DNA of 64,000 nucleotides, from the NCBI RefSeq assembly GCF_008831285.2, contig NC_045151.1, forward strand, positions 10,218,571-10,282,570, written 5' to 3'. A program made the translations under genes and the position numbers. Under the pieces are notes generated by a model that ran no database searches, was not told where the DNA came from, and worked only from the letters and a program-made list of their open reading frames with translations. Position 1 is the stretch's first letter; each line of letters begins with the position of its first letter. Of the stretch, positions 36,201 through 42,529 are shown piece after piece. The stretch is from Nymphaea colorata (lineage: Eukaryota > Streptophyta > Magnoliopsida > Nymphaeales > Nymphaeaceae).

Positions 36201-36901
36201 ATAAATAAAAAAAGGTCTTAACTTTGGTTTTGTGCCCTTCACAGCCATTTTGCAGCCTAATTACTCTTTTGCTTGGATATGCTGATGTCTATTAGGCCAA
36301 ACTTTTAAATTCTTATTTAAGTTTGTGTGGCCTATGCTTGATTGCACACAAAACATTTCTTTTAGAAACTAAAAGCTTGTTTAACGTTTTGTTACATAGG
36401 TACGTCAAGGTACTCAGCCTGGTCAGAAGGTGGTTTTGAAGGGAAAAGGTAACTGACATGATTGGAAAGCCCTTTCAGTTGATGTGTTCGGTTATTTATG
36501 CTACGTTTCTATTTTATCCTTTTTGGTAAACACAACGTGGGAGACCATTGCATTGATGATGTTCATGCAGGGATTAAGACTAGGAATTCATCCTTCTATG
36601 GTAACCAGTATGTGCACTTTAACGTTACAATACCAACGTGAGTATCTTCCTTTTTCCATGAGTTGAATTGGTGCCTGTGTGTGGAAAACCACTGTTTTTG
36701 TTTATGTTTCCATTGAAATCCCTGGAGGGCTGATCTGGTTCTCCCTAGAACGTAGAACCAAGTGTTCTCACTTGTTTTCTTTTGCATTATTCTTCCTCCA
36801 GAAATTTGACACAAAGGCAAATAACACTAATCGAAGAGTTTGCAAGAGAAGAGCAAGCAGAGTATGAAAGGGATGCTGCAGCAGGTGGCGTGAGTGGGTG
36901 A
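3100..36901 (+). CDS. GFA2: Mitochondrial DnaJ (Hsp40) chaperone, GFA2-type, 18 exons
   Basis: Co-chaperone that stimulates mitochondrial Hsp70; the Arabidopsis relative GFA2 is needed for polar nuclear fusion. Exons: 3100-3207, 3301-3358, 3466-3546, 3660-3748, 14933-15016, 15104-15142, 15602-15718, 16559-16609, 16714-16801, 16892-16956, 17041-17115, 20261-20333, 35198-35289, 35364-35435, 35760-35816, 36400-36448, 36571-36637, 36802-36901. All phases join, giving 454 residues, the usual family length. Residues 1-36 are Arg-rich without acids early on, fitting a mitochondrial presequence. The J domain (about 88-153) has HPD at 118-120. A Gly/Phe region covers 154-192. Four zinc motifs CxxCxGxG lie at 235, 252, 274 and 288, the last ending GER. 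The substrate-binding C-terminal domain follows to TGA at 36899-36901. Large introns 4 (11.2 kb), 11 (3.1 kb) and 12 (14.9 kb) carry transposons. The 5' UTR boundary is uncertain. Confidence 0.92.
3749..5037 (+). other. Proximal part of DnaJ intron 4, no gene
   Basis: Donor GTACGT follows exon 4. The stretch holds AT-rich intron sequence. Around 4290-4400 a segment with GAGGTTTTTCTCGGGG resembles the interior of the MITEs at 9044-9357 and 51148-51553, so it is probably a degraded relative. No open frame here has family features. Confidence 0.5.
5046..8522 (-). mobile_element. hAT-superfamily DNA transposon with TIRs and 8 bp TSD
   Basis: The element starts CAATGTTAT at 5046 and ends ATAACATTG at 8522, a perfect 9 bp terminal inverted repeat. 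It is flanked by CCAGAATA (5038-5045) and TCAGAATA (8523-8530), an 8 bp target duplication with one mismatch, the size hAT elements make. Subterminal zones on both sides are rich in TATCG/CGTATCG motifs (about 5065-5115 and 8430-8510), as expected for transposase binding sites. At 3477 bp it is long enough for an autonomous element, and it carries a transposase gene on the minus strand that is now full of stops. It sits inside DnaJ intron 4 in the opposite orientation. Confidence 0.88.
5410..8136 (-). pseudogene. hAT transposase (BED finger, DUF659, hAT dimerisation domain), decayed
   Basis: Read on the minus strand, the N-terminus (8136-7672) has a BED-type zinc finger (CNFC ... HHIAGTH), then an acidic and basic linker. 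The DUF659 RNase H-like core lies around 7275-6706 ([32 protein letters not shown]). Further exons follow at about 6494-6090, and the C-terminal hAT dimerisation block ([24 protein letters not shown]) near 5960-5780, ending with an acidic tail to 5410. One frame runs from 8136 to 6703 but is cut by stops at 7671-7669, 7431-7429, 7299-7297 and 6705-6703. The family pattern suggests the last three were Gln, Trp and Trp codons. The transposase is therefore inactive unless the stops are read through. Exon joins in the C-terminal half were not fully resolved. Confidence 0.85.
8529..8591. repeat. (TA)n microsatellite
   Basis: About 63 bp of pure TA directly between the hAT target duplication and the next MITE. 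Confidence 0.95.
8591..8930. mobile_element. MITE with ~20 bp terminal inverted repeats
   Basis: The left end TTGTCACAGAAAACACGTAC and the inverted right end TTGTCACAAAAAACGTGTAC pair over about 20 bp with few mismatches. The interior is non-coding and AT-rich. The left flank is the TA tract, which makes a target duplication impossible to call. The superfamily is uncertain. Confidence 0.6.
9044..9357. mobile_element. Small hAT-like MITE with 8 bp TSD
   Basis: GGTAAAAG (9036-9043) and GGTAAAAC (9358-9365) flank the element, differing at one base. The ends read TTAGTCACAAATAACG and, inverted, ATAGTCATAGAAAACG. It is 314 bp, non-coding and T/A-rich. Confidence 0.55.
9641..9878 (+). repeat. Copia-1 5' LTR
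   Basis: Starts TGTTGAAATTAG and ends CAACA, directly followed by the primer-binding site at 9879. A pyrimidine-rich CT tract fills its 3' part. Confidence 0.92.
10045..10086 (+). other. Stem-loop in Copia-1 leader
   Basis: Left arm GGGAACCTAATCACAC (10045-10060) pairs with GTGTGATTAGGTCCC (10072-10086), leaving a single bulged A and an 11-base loop GTGAGAGGTAT. It lies about 155 nt after the primer-binding site and just before an ATG at 10090. The other two copia elements here have the same kind of hairpin with altered stem bases that keep the pairing. Function is inferred only: packaging, dimerisation or translation control are candidates. Confidence 0.75.
10090..11162 (+). other. Copia-1 leader/gag zone without intact gag
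   Basis: Short frames only. The first (from ATG 10090, 63 codons) has no capsid features. Near 11090-11160 the sequence reads like the end of gag found in the sister element (SxYExF motif before the protease), which suggests an internal deletion took the capsid and zinc knuckle. Confidence 0.5.
11163..11561 (+). pseudogene. Copia-1 aspartic protease region
   Basis: Retropepsin-like segment. IIDSGA near residue 23 matches the active-site D-S/T-G, followed by HFC and the family pattern [15 protein letters not shown] and [16 protein letters not shown]. In a working element it would cut the polyprotein. The frame shifts at 11546-11561 relative to the integrase frame, so no continuous polyprotein is possible without a shift. 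Confidence 0.8.
11546..12469 (+). pseudogene. Copia-1 integrase
   Basis: The GAG-pre-integrase zinc-binding part has H22, H27, C48, C51. The catalytic core carries D79 (HVDVWGPS), D142 (IRTDNALEF) and E178 ([10 protein letters not shown]), spaced D-x62-D-x35-E as in copia integrases. All catalytic residues remain. The frame ends at 12469 and RT continues in another frame, so it is separated by a frameshift near 12420-12469. Integrase would insert the cDNA into the host genome. Confidence 0.88.
12420..14330 (+). CDS. Copia-1 reverse transcriptase-RNase H
   Basis: 636-codon frame. The first ~100 residues are a Ser/Pro-rich linker. RT follows ([51 protein letters not shown]), with the YVDD active site at residues 320-323. 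RNase H has the [16 protein letters not shown] block (Asp near 483), ESEYRAM and [20 protein letters not shown]. The frame is intact to a TGA at 14328-14330, immediately before the purine tract. The formal ATG at 12420 lies inside the integrase overlap and is probably not a natural start, because the product should come from a polyprotein. Confidence 0.9.
   Translation: MRMSLSSSLSPTSVSFEMSCPIPLPIPPVPLQSFSFPTSTMNRFQNPPLVYTRRQDPSHGRPSESSQDVSSIEVSIPDIDPSQDLPIALRKGKRQCTLHPISQFVSTDHLDDNLQQFLHAMTVHAVPTSHQQALLDCKWRKAMQDEMDALLQRGTWELVDPPSNCDIVGSKWFFTVKYHSNGFVERYKAQLVAKGYTQTYGVDFFETFSPVARLGTIWLIISVAVHSNWHMYQLDIKNAFLYGDLEETVYMQQPPGFERQGECRKVCRLKKAIYGLKQSPRAWFHKLSDVVSQCGFERSPLDHSLFIKKSSKGIVVMVVYVDDIILTGDCDKEISVTKTFLQKHFVTKDLGHLRYFLGIEVAHNKEGVVLSQRKYVLDLLQDTGMLGAKPANLRMNPRLHLHDDQSELVDSRSYRSLIGKLLYVTVTRPDISFIVGKLSQFMEKPRKVHWDVALMVLKYLKSSLGKGLFFKKGESLEIVAYSDANYAGSVDDRKSTTGFCIFVGGNLISWRSKKQNVVSRSNAESEYRAMAQTATGMTWVKSMLTNMSIQVPLPMKMYCDNKVATYIANNPVFHERTKHIEVDCHYIQDLIQRGVVSTVHVASEDQAADMFTKALPIGDFSRCCNKLSMIDIYAPA
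14338..14580 (+). repeat. Copia-1 3' LTR
   Basis: Matches 9641-9878 with a G-to-A change at its second base, a 6 bp insertion ATGTGT and a few substitutions. It ends CAACA before the ATATC duplication. Confidence 0.92.
15143..16558 (+). other. DnaJ introns 6 and 7, no other gene
   Basis: Ordinary intron sequence around exon 7 (15602-15718). The open frames over exon 7 are shadows of the Gly-rich coding exon. Nothing else could be assigned. Confidence 0.5.
17116..18582 (+). other. Proximal DnaJ intron 11, no gene
   Basis: Donor GTAAGG at 17116. A-rich, low-complexity sequence with no recognised protein or terminal repeats. Confidence 0.45.
18591..19758. mobile_element. hAT-like non-autonomous element, CTATGTCACA family, copy 1
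   Basis: Ends CTATGTCACA and, inverted, CTATGTCACA are perfect over 10 bp. A perfect 8 bp duplication GTTAGAAC flanks them (18583-18590, 19759-19766). The 1168 bp interior holds a (CA)n(TA)n microsatellite (about 18715-18804) and an internal duplication in which a block with CGGAACAGAAAA and GGGAACCGA occurs near 18970 and 19210. Subterminal GTACGGGTGCGGGTATGG recurs inverted at the other end. No transposase is encoded. Confidence 0.8.
18715..18804. repeat. (CA)n(TA)n compound microsatellite
   Basis: A run of CA dinucleotides passes into TA dinucleotides inside the hAT-like element. The [12 protein letters not shown] open frames across it are artefacts. Confidence 0.95.
20334..20903 (+). other. 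Proximal DnaJ intron 12, no gene
   Basis: Donor GTATAG at 20334. Around 20560-20720 the sequence is rich in GACTTGG/GTCAGCTTGG motifs that echo a stretch near 28260-28330, so a degraded repeat is likely. No coding features. Confidence 0.4.
20909..21135 (+). repeat. Copia-2 5' LTR
   Basis: TGTTGAAATTAG ... CAACA, with the primer-binding site directly after it. Same length as its partner at 24773-24999. Confidence 0.92.
21496..21677 (+). repeat. Second LTR-like block inside the Copia-2 leader
   Basis: Starts TGTTGATAATG and ends TTTTTCAACA. A TATATAAG box lies inside (around 21572), and TGGTATGAGAGC, a near-perfect tRNA-Met primer-binding site, follows at 21678. It differs in sequence from the Copia-2 LTRs. 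Its start is inferred only from the TGTTG/CAACA end symmetry. Confidence 0.55.
21904..21943 (+). other. Stem-loop in Copia-2 leader
   Basis: GGAGTCTATTCACGC (21904-21918) pairs perfectly over 15 bp with GCGTGAATAGACTCC (21929-21943) around a loop TAGGAGATAT. It is homologous in position and loop to the Copia-1 hairpin, but several stem pairs have changed on both sides. It lies 226 nt after the second, inner primer-binding site. Confidence 0.8.
22411..22482. repeat. (TA)n microsatellite in Copia-2
   Basis: About 72 bp of TA repeats between the leader and the gag remnant. Confidence 0.95.
22690..22975 (+). pseudogene. Copia-2 gag remnant
   Basis: One frame reads [15 protein letters not shown], then AKQM, a stop, [10 protein letters not shown] and the pattern of the copia capsid (UBN2-type) domain. 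The stop stands where the family has Trp. Homology ends at IYERLQ near 22970, where sequence from the RT linker ([15 protein letters not shown]) begins. Confidence 0.65.
22976..24768 (+). pseudogene. Copia-2 reverse transcriptase-RNase H, broken
   Basis: Segments in three stretches: the linker and RT start (about 22976-23615), RT (23655-24290) and RNase H (24298-24768). A stop replaces the expected Gln after ETVYM near 23613. The RT active site reads YVDI rather than YVDD because one codon is missing, so catalysis is lost. The RNase H block ends at APA before the purine tract CTTGAGGGGGAG. Confidence 0.88.
24773..24999 (+). repeat. Copia-2 3' LTR
   Basis: Begins TGTTGAAATTAG directly after the polypurine tract and ends CAACA before the TGCTC duplication. 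Confidence 0.92.
25005..26159. other. Unassigned intron 12 sequence, probably retroelement-derived
   Basis: More GC-balanced than the surrounding intron, with many short frames on both strands but no domain recognised. It adjoins the chromovirus piece and is probably part of the same decayed element. Confidence 0.35.
26160..26700 (+). pseudogene. Ty3/gypsy chromovirus integrase C-terminus and chromodomain fragment
   Basis: The frame at 26220-26474 reads [20 protein letters not shown], then VLVKLHPD and [20 protein letters not shown], the C-terminal integrase pattern of chromoviruses. It continues after a frameshift with LKPFYADGE and ends in a chromodomain-like [20 protein letters not shown] (around 26620-26690). 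In live elements this end steers insertion to particular chromatin. The upstream polymerase is not recognisable and the frame is broken near 26460. Confidence 0.75.
26817..27106 (+). repeat. Possible 3' LTR of the chromovirus fragment
   Basis: Starts TGTTGGGG and ends GGTAACA after the chromodomain. There is no partner LTR, clear purine tract or target duplication to confirm it, so this is a weak call. Confidence 0.25.
27157..27206. repeat. (TA)n microsatellite
   Basis: 50 bp of TA repeats in DnaJ intron 12. Confidence 0.95.
27289..28174. mobile_element. hAT-like non-autonomous element, CTATGTCACA family, copy 2
   Basis: Ends CTATGTCTCATAG and, inverted, CTATGTAACATAGGTAC. The flanks ATCATAAC (27281-27288) and ATGATTAC (28175-28182) match at six of eight bases. 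The GGACCATTTTCAAAAAA segment near the left end is shared with copy 1 at 18591, and both right halves carry GTTGACC/GTTGACTTTACC-type sequence. It is 886 bp, non-coding and more diverged than copy 1. Confidence 0.7.
28183..29118 (+). other. DnaJ intron 12 stretch, no gene
   Basis: AT-rich intron sequence with a poly-T tract followed by a G-rich run (about 29028-29072). No coding features or terminal repeats recognised. Confidence 0.45.
29124..29314 (-). repeat. Copia-3 3' LTR
   Basis: Matches 34082-34274 with scattered substitutions. Its end next to the purine tract has changed from TGTTG to TCCTG (element sense). Confidence 0.88.
29323..31364 (-). pseudogene. Copia-3 reverse transcriptase-RNase H, broken
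   Basis: Pieces on the minus strand: the linker (31364-31074, 31016-30744), RT (around 30697-30093: [20 protein letters not shown], then [15 protein letters not shown]), with YVDD still present in [12 protein letters not shown], and RNase H (29902-29323: [33 protein letters not shown]). Frame changes near 30093, 29740 and 30700 and a stop at 31074 split it. Confidence 0.85.
31380..32318 (-). pseudogene. Copia-3 integrase, broken
   Basis: The minus frame 32318-31674 has the zinc-binding LRLGHPSMS ... CEVCQLGKH, then DVRGPS (first catalytic Asp) and IDNALEF (second Asp). A stop at 31674-31676 falls just before the segment with the third acidic residue, which follows around 31610-31640 ([10 protein letters not shown]). 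The tail continues at 31568-31380 ([20 protein letters not shown]). Confidence 0.85.
32322..32525 (-). pseudogene. Copia-3 protease, active-site mutant
   Basis: [15 protein letters not shown] stands where the family and Copia-1 have the DSGA active site. Gly is replaced by Arg, so protease activity is unlikely. A stop at 32322 follows GYGDIKIS and separates it from the integrase frame. Confidence 0.8.
32572..33430 (-). pseudogene. Copia-3 gag and zinc-knuckle remnant
   Basis: The minus frames 33421-33239 ([22 protein letters not shown]) and the following stretch hold copia capsid sequence similar to the Copia-2 remnant. Around 32790-32750 [19 protein letters not shown] is the end of a CCHC zinc knuckle, with His and last Cys kept but the preceding Cys positions changed. 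Several stops interrupt it. Confidence 0.7.
33874..33915 (-). other. Stem-loop in Copia-3 leader
   Basis: In element sense GGGGAACCTAATCACA pairs with TGTGATTAGGTCCCC, with one bulged A as in Copia-1. The right arm has lost one GT compared with Copia-1, shortening the stem by a pair. It lies about 166 nt after the primer-binding site at 34081. Confidence 0.75.
34082..34274 (-). repeat. Copia-3 5' LTR
   Basis: In element sense TGTTGAATTAG ... TGTCACA, followed directly by the primer-binding site. Confidence 0.9.
34357..34657. mobile_element. hAT-like MITE, CTATGTCACA family, copy 3
   Basis: Perfect 8 bp duplication ATTAGATA on both sides (34349-34356, 34658-34665). Ends CTAAGTCACAG and, inverted, CTATGTCACATAGGTA. 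Only 301 bp. It has the GTACC/GGTAC-rich subterminal sequence of copies 1 and 2. Confidence 0.82.
34666..35197 (+). other. Distal DnaJ intron 12, no gene
   Basis: T-rich intron sequence leading into the TTCAG acceptor before exon 13. Nothing else was recognised. Confidence 0.5.
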
Positions 36902-37100
36902 AGCTTTAGTGAAACGGTGCCTATTTATTGATATTTTTTGTTGGATAGCGGTTTAGGTTGTTGGTTCCGCCATGGACATAACCAAATTATGAATATAAAT
37001 AATTAAATGTTTATTTTGCAAAAGAGGGGAAATAGGGTGGCCGGCATTGAGTTAATACTATTGTATATACAGTTGGTACTTTTGGATCATAATGGAAAGT
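36902..37100 (+). other. Probable 3' UTR of the DnaJ gene
   Basis: Follows the TGA. An A/T-rich stretch AATATAAATAATTAAATG near 36990 and T-rich sequence beyond it could serve polyadenylation, but the cleavage site cannot be fixed from sequence alone. Confidence 0.4.
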
Positions 37101-37262
37101 GTTAGAAAGTACAACTGTTCTTCCGTTTTTTTTACTATTCACTAAGTGCAGTCTAATCATCTATCAACGTTTTATCTGCATCCAAGTTCGGTAAACATTT
37201 TCAGATTCCTGTGCTTCAGTACCTTTCAGAGCATATGCCTAAGACTGAAACATGGCAGCATA

Positions 37263-37453
37263 CAGGGGCAGAGTTAAAATTTTTTATGAGGGGCTGAATT
37301 AAAAATTTTAAATTTTGATTAAGATTAAAATATCATTTTTTAAAATTTTTATATAGAATAAATATTTTTTTAAAAAATTATATACAATATTTTTTAAAAA
37401 AAAATTGAGGTAGGCCCAAAGCCCTAGCGGCCCCTAACTGTGCTTCGCCCTTG
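37263..37453. mobile_element. hAT-like MITE just 3' of the DnaJ gene
   Basis: Ends CAGGGGCAGAG and, inverted, CAAGGGCGAAG, the CAGGG type common in hAT elements. Flanks GCAGCATA (37255-37262) and GCAGCAGA (37454-37461) differ at one base. It is 191 bp with a T/A-rich interior. Related sequence lies at 60507-60681. Confidence 0.75.
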
Positions 37454-37461
37454 GCAGCAGA

Positions 37462-38458
37462 GATTTAACAACCACTTGTAGGAATCATTTTTTTCTGCAG
37501 TGCGAGCGAAAACAGTTCCATGAAGTGGGGCTTATGCTATATATCCAACCGATCTTTATCCCATATCCCAGACTGCATATATTTCGTTCCATTACCATAA
37601 TCAAACTAATACTCGGTCTGGGTTTGGATGTTCAGGCTTGGTTGTGAGTCCAAAGCCTGTAGGACTTCCTTGGGGCTCAACTTAACGCACTTTGGTTGCA
37701 CATTTATCCATGTTCAAGTTCCATGGATCTAGTTTCGCAAAGTTTTCTTTGGGCCCATTATATGTTTTATGAATAAACAGGATGTCTACACATGCTTGCC
37801 CGTTTGCTTGAATACCCTTTCTATACTTTAGCTTGCATGGTTGATACCCATTTATTAGAGAGGTAATCTCCTTGTGGTTTTTGATCATCCTTTTTGGAGT
37901 AAGGAATAGGTTTCAAGTAGTCTATCAATATCCCCAATTGCGTATTTAAGGTTGGCTTGCTTTGCCTTTGTGGAGAACTTGTTGTATGGCCTTGGTGGAG
38001 TCAGTTTCAGACTTGTATTGGTGGAAAAGAAAACAAAGTTTCATGAACATATCAAATTGTCGACTTAAGGAAGCTACTATCAGATTCGGATTGGATTTGT
38101 TTTTAGACAAATATCATGTATCTAATGCTATTAAATTTCGAAAATTAACAAAATCCGGTTCAAAATTCGAATTCTAATTCGGATTCGGATATGAATTTTT
38201 TTTATTCGAATTCGAATTCGTGAATATCTAAAAAAGCAGATATGATTAAAGATATATCCAATCCGAATTCGATCTGTTGACATCCCTACCTCCAAGGCTA
38301 TATATAATTACGATTCGAAGGTTTGGGTAGAAGTTCCGGCTTTCATCTGAGTGATAAGATAAAATACTCCTCATGCTCACTCAAAAAGGGTTGTAGGCTT
38401 GTAGTAAAAAAACACATCCATAATGAGTTGGTGAAACAAAACTTAATCAAGCAATAAT
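37462..38458. other. Intergenic, no gene seen
   Basis: Contains a GAATTCGAATTCG-rich stretch (about 38160-38280) and a CCTCCAAGGC...GATAAGATAAAATACTCCTC segment (about 38288-38372) that recurs near 40389 and 40640. No protein features. Confidence 0.4.
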
Positions 38459-38888
38459 TGTATTTATATTCTTGAACCCTATTTACAACAAAGATTTTTG
38501 ACGTGTATAATTAGCTTCAACTTATCCGATATGGGAGATAATGTACGTGTGCATTTCGGTAAAATTTCGTGGGCTTTCTTAATTAATCAGTTTGTTTAAT
38601 GGACAGTGACATAGCCTTACAGATAATGACAATATTATCTTATGAAAAGATAAGATTAGACAAGCTACTAATCGGATGATGAAACCTGATCATATGCACC
38701 AAGTATTGGATCTTACATTGAAGATGTCAATAAATTCAATTCTGAACTGCTTCGAAAAGGAAAAAAAACTTAGCTGTTCCAAAAAAAAAAAAACATCAGA
38801 TTAGGAAATTCGATTCATATTTGAGAAATGACATTCTATTGGATTCGGATTTCAATAAATATCCCAATAGGATATGGGTTTGGATCGG

Positions 38889-38921
<33 letters not shown>

Positions 38922-39109
38922 TATGTCCAATGTCAAGACATTTTGAAAGTTGGTTCATATTGTGGTTCGGATGTAACTTAAAAGTTGGATTTGGATTCAG
39001 ATCGGAGTTTTTGTTTTTCTCTGAATGTTTAAAAACTTAAATCAGCGACTGACTGCCTACCAATCACTGGCTCTATTAGGTGTACCAAACCCTTTAAGGA
39101 CATATCATA
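38459..39109. repeat. Dispersed repeat, copy 1 (left of the zinc-finger array)
   Basis: Closely matches 47192-47949 in the same orientation, from TTATATTCTTGAACCC to CTTTAAGGACATATCAT. It contains a short (TA)n tract (38891-38919). No coding capacity or terminal repeats found. Confidence 0.8.
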
Positions 39110-40239
39110 TCATCGACATGTAGGCACTCTTGAAGCAGCTATGGAATTGAATCAATTGATTCATTTGGGATCAAATGCAAAGACAGGTGCGACTTACATG
39201 TGGGCAATTGTCTACTCTGACTCTAAAAGGCTTCTTGTTTTTATATTGATATTCATGAATAATTTTTCTCATTTACATATTAGTGCTCCTCAAAAATTTT
39301 AAATTTAAAAATTTAAAAATTAGTGGGTTGGATACGTATGGAGCACTAACCCGGGTCTGGTGTGGACACCGCATGTGGTTGGACGCGGGCTCAACTCCAT
39401 CATAATATAAATTTTCAAAGGTCCGTGTAGGCAGTGGCCCACACCAGCTTTACTGATAGTTAGAGTTGGCAAATATATGATCATTTTTTCAAAGTGTCCC
39501 GATAAAAAGTAAGCAACTTGTACTTGATATGTGGACAAATATAAAGAGAGAGATGACCCTAAAAACGGGACCATTTTTATCATGTAATGTACGTAGGAGC
39601 GACATGACTACCTTGTTCGTTGTTGTCACGGATAGCATGTGACTAGACGTCCTTTCCTTTGTTTTTTTTAAATTTTTTTTAATTTTTAATCAATAACTTT
39701 AAATATTTGTCTCCTATGTATATAAGTGCCCCTTTATGAAAATTTGTGAAGTGCAGAAAATGTTTCTGATGTCCATATCCACATAGCTACATAGCTTCTC
39801 AGTCATTCAGATCCAGTCACCCACGGACTAGCGACACAAATCCCCACACCTTCTTACTCAACACAGTTTTGAGCTCCTTTTGCTGTTCCGAATAACCGAT
39901 AAGCAACGGCCAGGTAGGTGTGGACTGCATGTGGGCAATTGCCTACACAAATTTCAAAAATCCTCTCAGTTTTATATTGATATTTTGAAGCAATTTGTCT
40001 CATTTACATATTGTTGTTCTTTAAAAAGTTTAAAATTTTACACTTAATACTCGTCGACCAAAATTTTCTGGTTCCGCCACTGCCGATAAGCATGGATTTA
40101 AATATATTTTTGTAACACATTATGGATTTAAGGACAGTGGATCTAAGATCTCTTGTCGTAACAAATTATGGAGTTGAGGACAGTAGATCTCAGACCACCG
40201 TCATGTCTTAAATTAGTGAATCGCAAGTCAAAGCGGGAA
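39110..40239. other. Intergenic repeats, no gene
   Basis: A ~120 bp segment (CATGTGGGCAATTG...TTTATATTGATATT...CATTTACATATT) occurs at about 39195-39285 and again at about 39930-40018. Nothing coding was seen. Confidence 0.45.
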
Positions 40240-40730
40240 AGGGCTTTGACTTGCGATGCATAGATCTCGAGACGCGCCTTTCACAAATCCATGGTGTAAT
40301 CTTTAAAATATATTTTAAATACTTGTTATAAATAACATGTACGAATTCTTAGGATATAAGGTCTTATAATGTCAGAATATCTTGTGCCCCCAAGGCTATG
40401 TATCGTAAAGAGACAAGGGTTTAAGGTGAGAATTTCGCCTTTCATGTAAGTGGTAAGATGAAATATATTTAACTTATCAACTTGTTAAATCAATGAATCT
40501 CACTTGCAATGCATAGATTTCAAGTCTCACTTTCCACAAATCCATGGTGTAATCTTTAAAATATATTTTAAGTACTTGTTACAAATCACATATAGAAATC
40601 ATAGGATATAAGGTCTTATGATATAGGAATATCTGATGCCTCCAAGGCAATGTACCATACGGGGACAAAGATTTGAGTAGGAGTTTTGGTTTTTATTTGG
40701 GTAATAAGATGAAATACTCCTCAACCAAGT
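40240..40730. repeat. Tandem duplication, period ~253 bp
   Basis: TCCATGGTGTAATCTTTAAA occurs near 40289 and 40542. The surrounding ~240 bp (GCATAGATxTC ... GGATATAAGGTCTTAT ... CCAAGGC) repeats in the same order. Confidence 0.75.
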
Positions 40731-40847
40731 GGTGTTGCACCTTCCTACCTTTTGGAGTGTGTGGTCTTCAACAAACAGCTTGCAACTACTTAGGATCGAT
40801 GATACTTTGATAATAAGTATGCTGTCGATACAAAGCCAAGTAGTCAT

Positions 40848-40886
40848 CCTACTACTACTACTACTACTCTCTCTCTCTCTCCCTCT

Positions 40887-40936
<50 letters not shown>
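40848..40936. repeat. (CTA)n(CT)n(TA)n compound microsatellite
   Basis: CTA repeats, then CT repeats, then TA repeats from 40889. Confidence 0.95.
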
Positions 40937-40937
<1 letters not shown>

Positions 40938-41085
40938 CATATGTTTGACATCTCGGTGATGCTTAATTAAGAGTACAATCCATGAGCAAGGCAACGCGGC
41001 AATGCCTGACGGGCAGGTTAGGTCGGTAGATGATGTTCTTTCTATGTGCTTGCAACTTTCTTCGAACCTCTATGTCTACTAAGAT

Positions 41086-41089
<4 letters not shown>

Positions 41090-41147
<58 letters not shown>
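41090..41147. repeat. (TA)n microsatellite
   Basis: 58 bp of TA repeats. Confidence 0.95.
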
Positions 41148-41151
<4 letters not shown>

Positions 41152-42213
41152 GGATGTTGGTGTATGTAAGGAAGTTAAAATGTAAAAATAATCTTAGCAG
41201 ATGACTAAAAATAAAATATCCAACACTAAAAAACAGTTATGAGAGTAGCATCAGCAGAGTTCTGTTTTAGCCGAACCACTAAAAATAAAAAAAAAATGTG
41301 GTGTTAAAATATTGTCGTTAGAGGAGCATTAACAAACCTTTTTTCTTTTCTTTTTTTTTTATGGTGAAGCAAAGTTTTTCAGGTGCGTTTAGCGACAGTC
41401 TTTAGTACTTTCAGCAACGGACTTTTTGCATTTACCTATCAACCAACATCTGGAACCCTTCCGACTTAAAATTCTGCTGGATATATGTATGTTAGGAACA
41501 AATTTTGTTGTAACTCAGGTAATGCTTAAATAAGTTTGAATTTGAAGATATGGTGATATTTTCACCTCCAATCAGTTTCAGCAAGTTAAATGCCCTTCAA
41601 ACCAATTTTCGTTGGCATCTGAACTTGTTAATCATCAAGAGTGGCATGGTTGTATACAGTCATGCCCTCTTGAGAGAGAAACAGAGCATGGCAAAAAAAA
41701 AAATTTGAATTTGGGTTTTTATTTTTTATTTTATTTTATTTGGATCTTGTTCTTGTATTTTTAAGATTTTATTTATTCTTACTCTGTTTCGGATCTAGAT
41801 CCATGGATATGTTTTCAGGCTACATAAAGATGTTTAAAGCCTCATTTGTAATTAGCTTTGAGTTAATGAAGATCCTAATGGTCATTTACATTTAATTTTC
41901 CTTTTACATCTCCTTCAATTCCCCCTAGGTTAGTTAAGCGTTGATGTGGGATCAGAAGAGAGAAGTCCTCTCTTACCCTAATGTGTAGATCTTTACTCCA
42001 ATGGAGGCGGAGAGCAGGTGCCGGCAAAAATGAAATTTCATGTTTCAGTTTTCTAATTTCTGTTTTTATTAACTGAAAGGTAATTACAAATGGATCTCCA
42101 AACATATCTATATAGCCTAAAGACAGACCATTGGATATGGATCCAAAATAAAATAATAATAAATAAATACCTAAAAAAACTAGAACTGCATCCAAACATC
42201 AAGCGCGTTTAGG
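41148..42213. other. Intergenic, no gene seen
   Basis: AT-rich. A minus frame at 42195-41875 has no recognisable domain. Confidence 0.4.
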
Positions 42214-42529
42214 AGGTGATGACCTTAACTTTTGGATCAACATTAAGCCCATTTAGGAAGCTGCTATTATGGTAACATAAACTGATAAGAGATTATAAAT
42301 ATCTTGTTAATTTAGTGTCATAGAGACCCTCCCAAATGTAGTATCTAAGCAACTAATAATGGCATAACTGACTAATATAAGTGAAGAGATCAAATTGGCA
42401 ATCAAAGAGCAAATAACTTCTACCGTCCTTCTTGATCTCACTAGAGTTCTAACCGTCAAACTCATTCAACTCTTCTCTTCCTTAACTGACTGGTCTTCCC
42501 AAGCTTCCTTCCATTTTTACGAGTAACAG

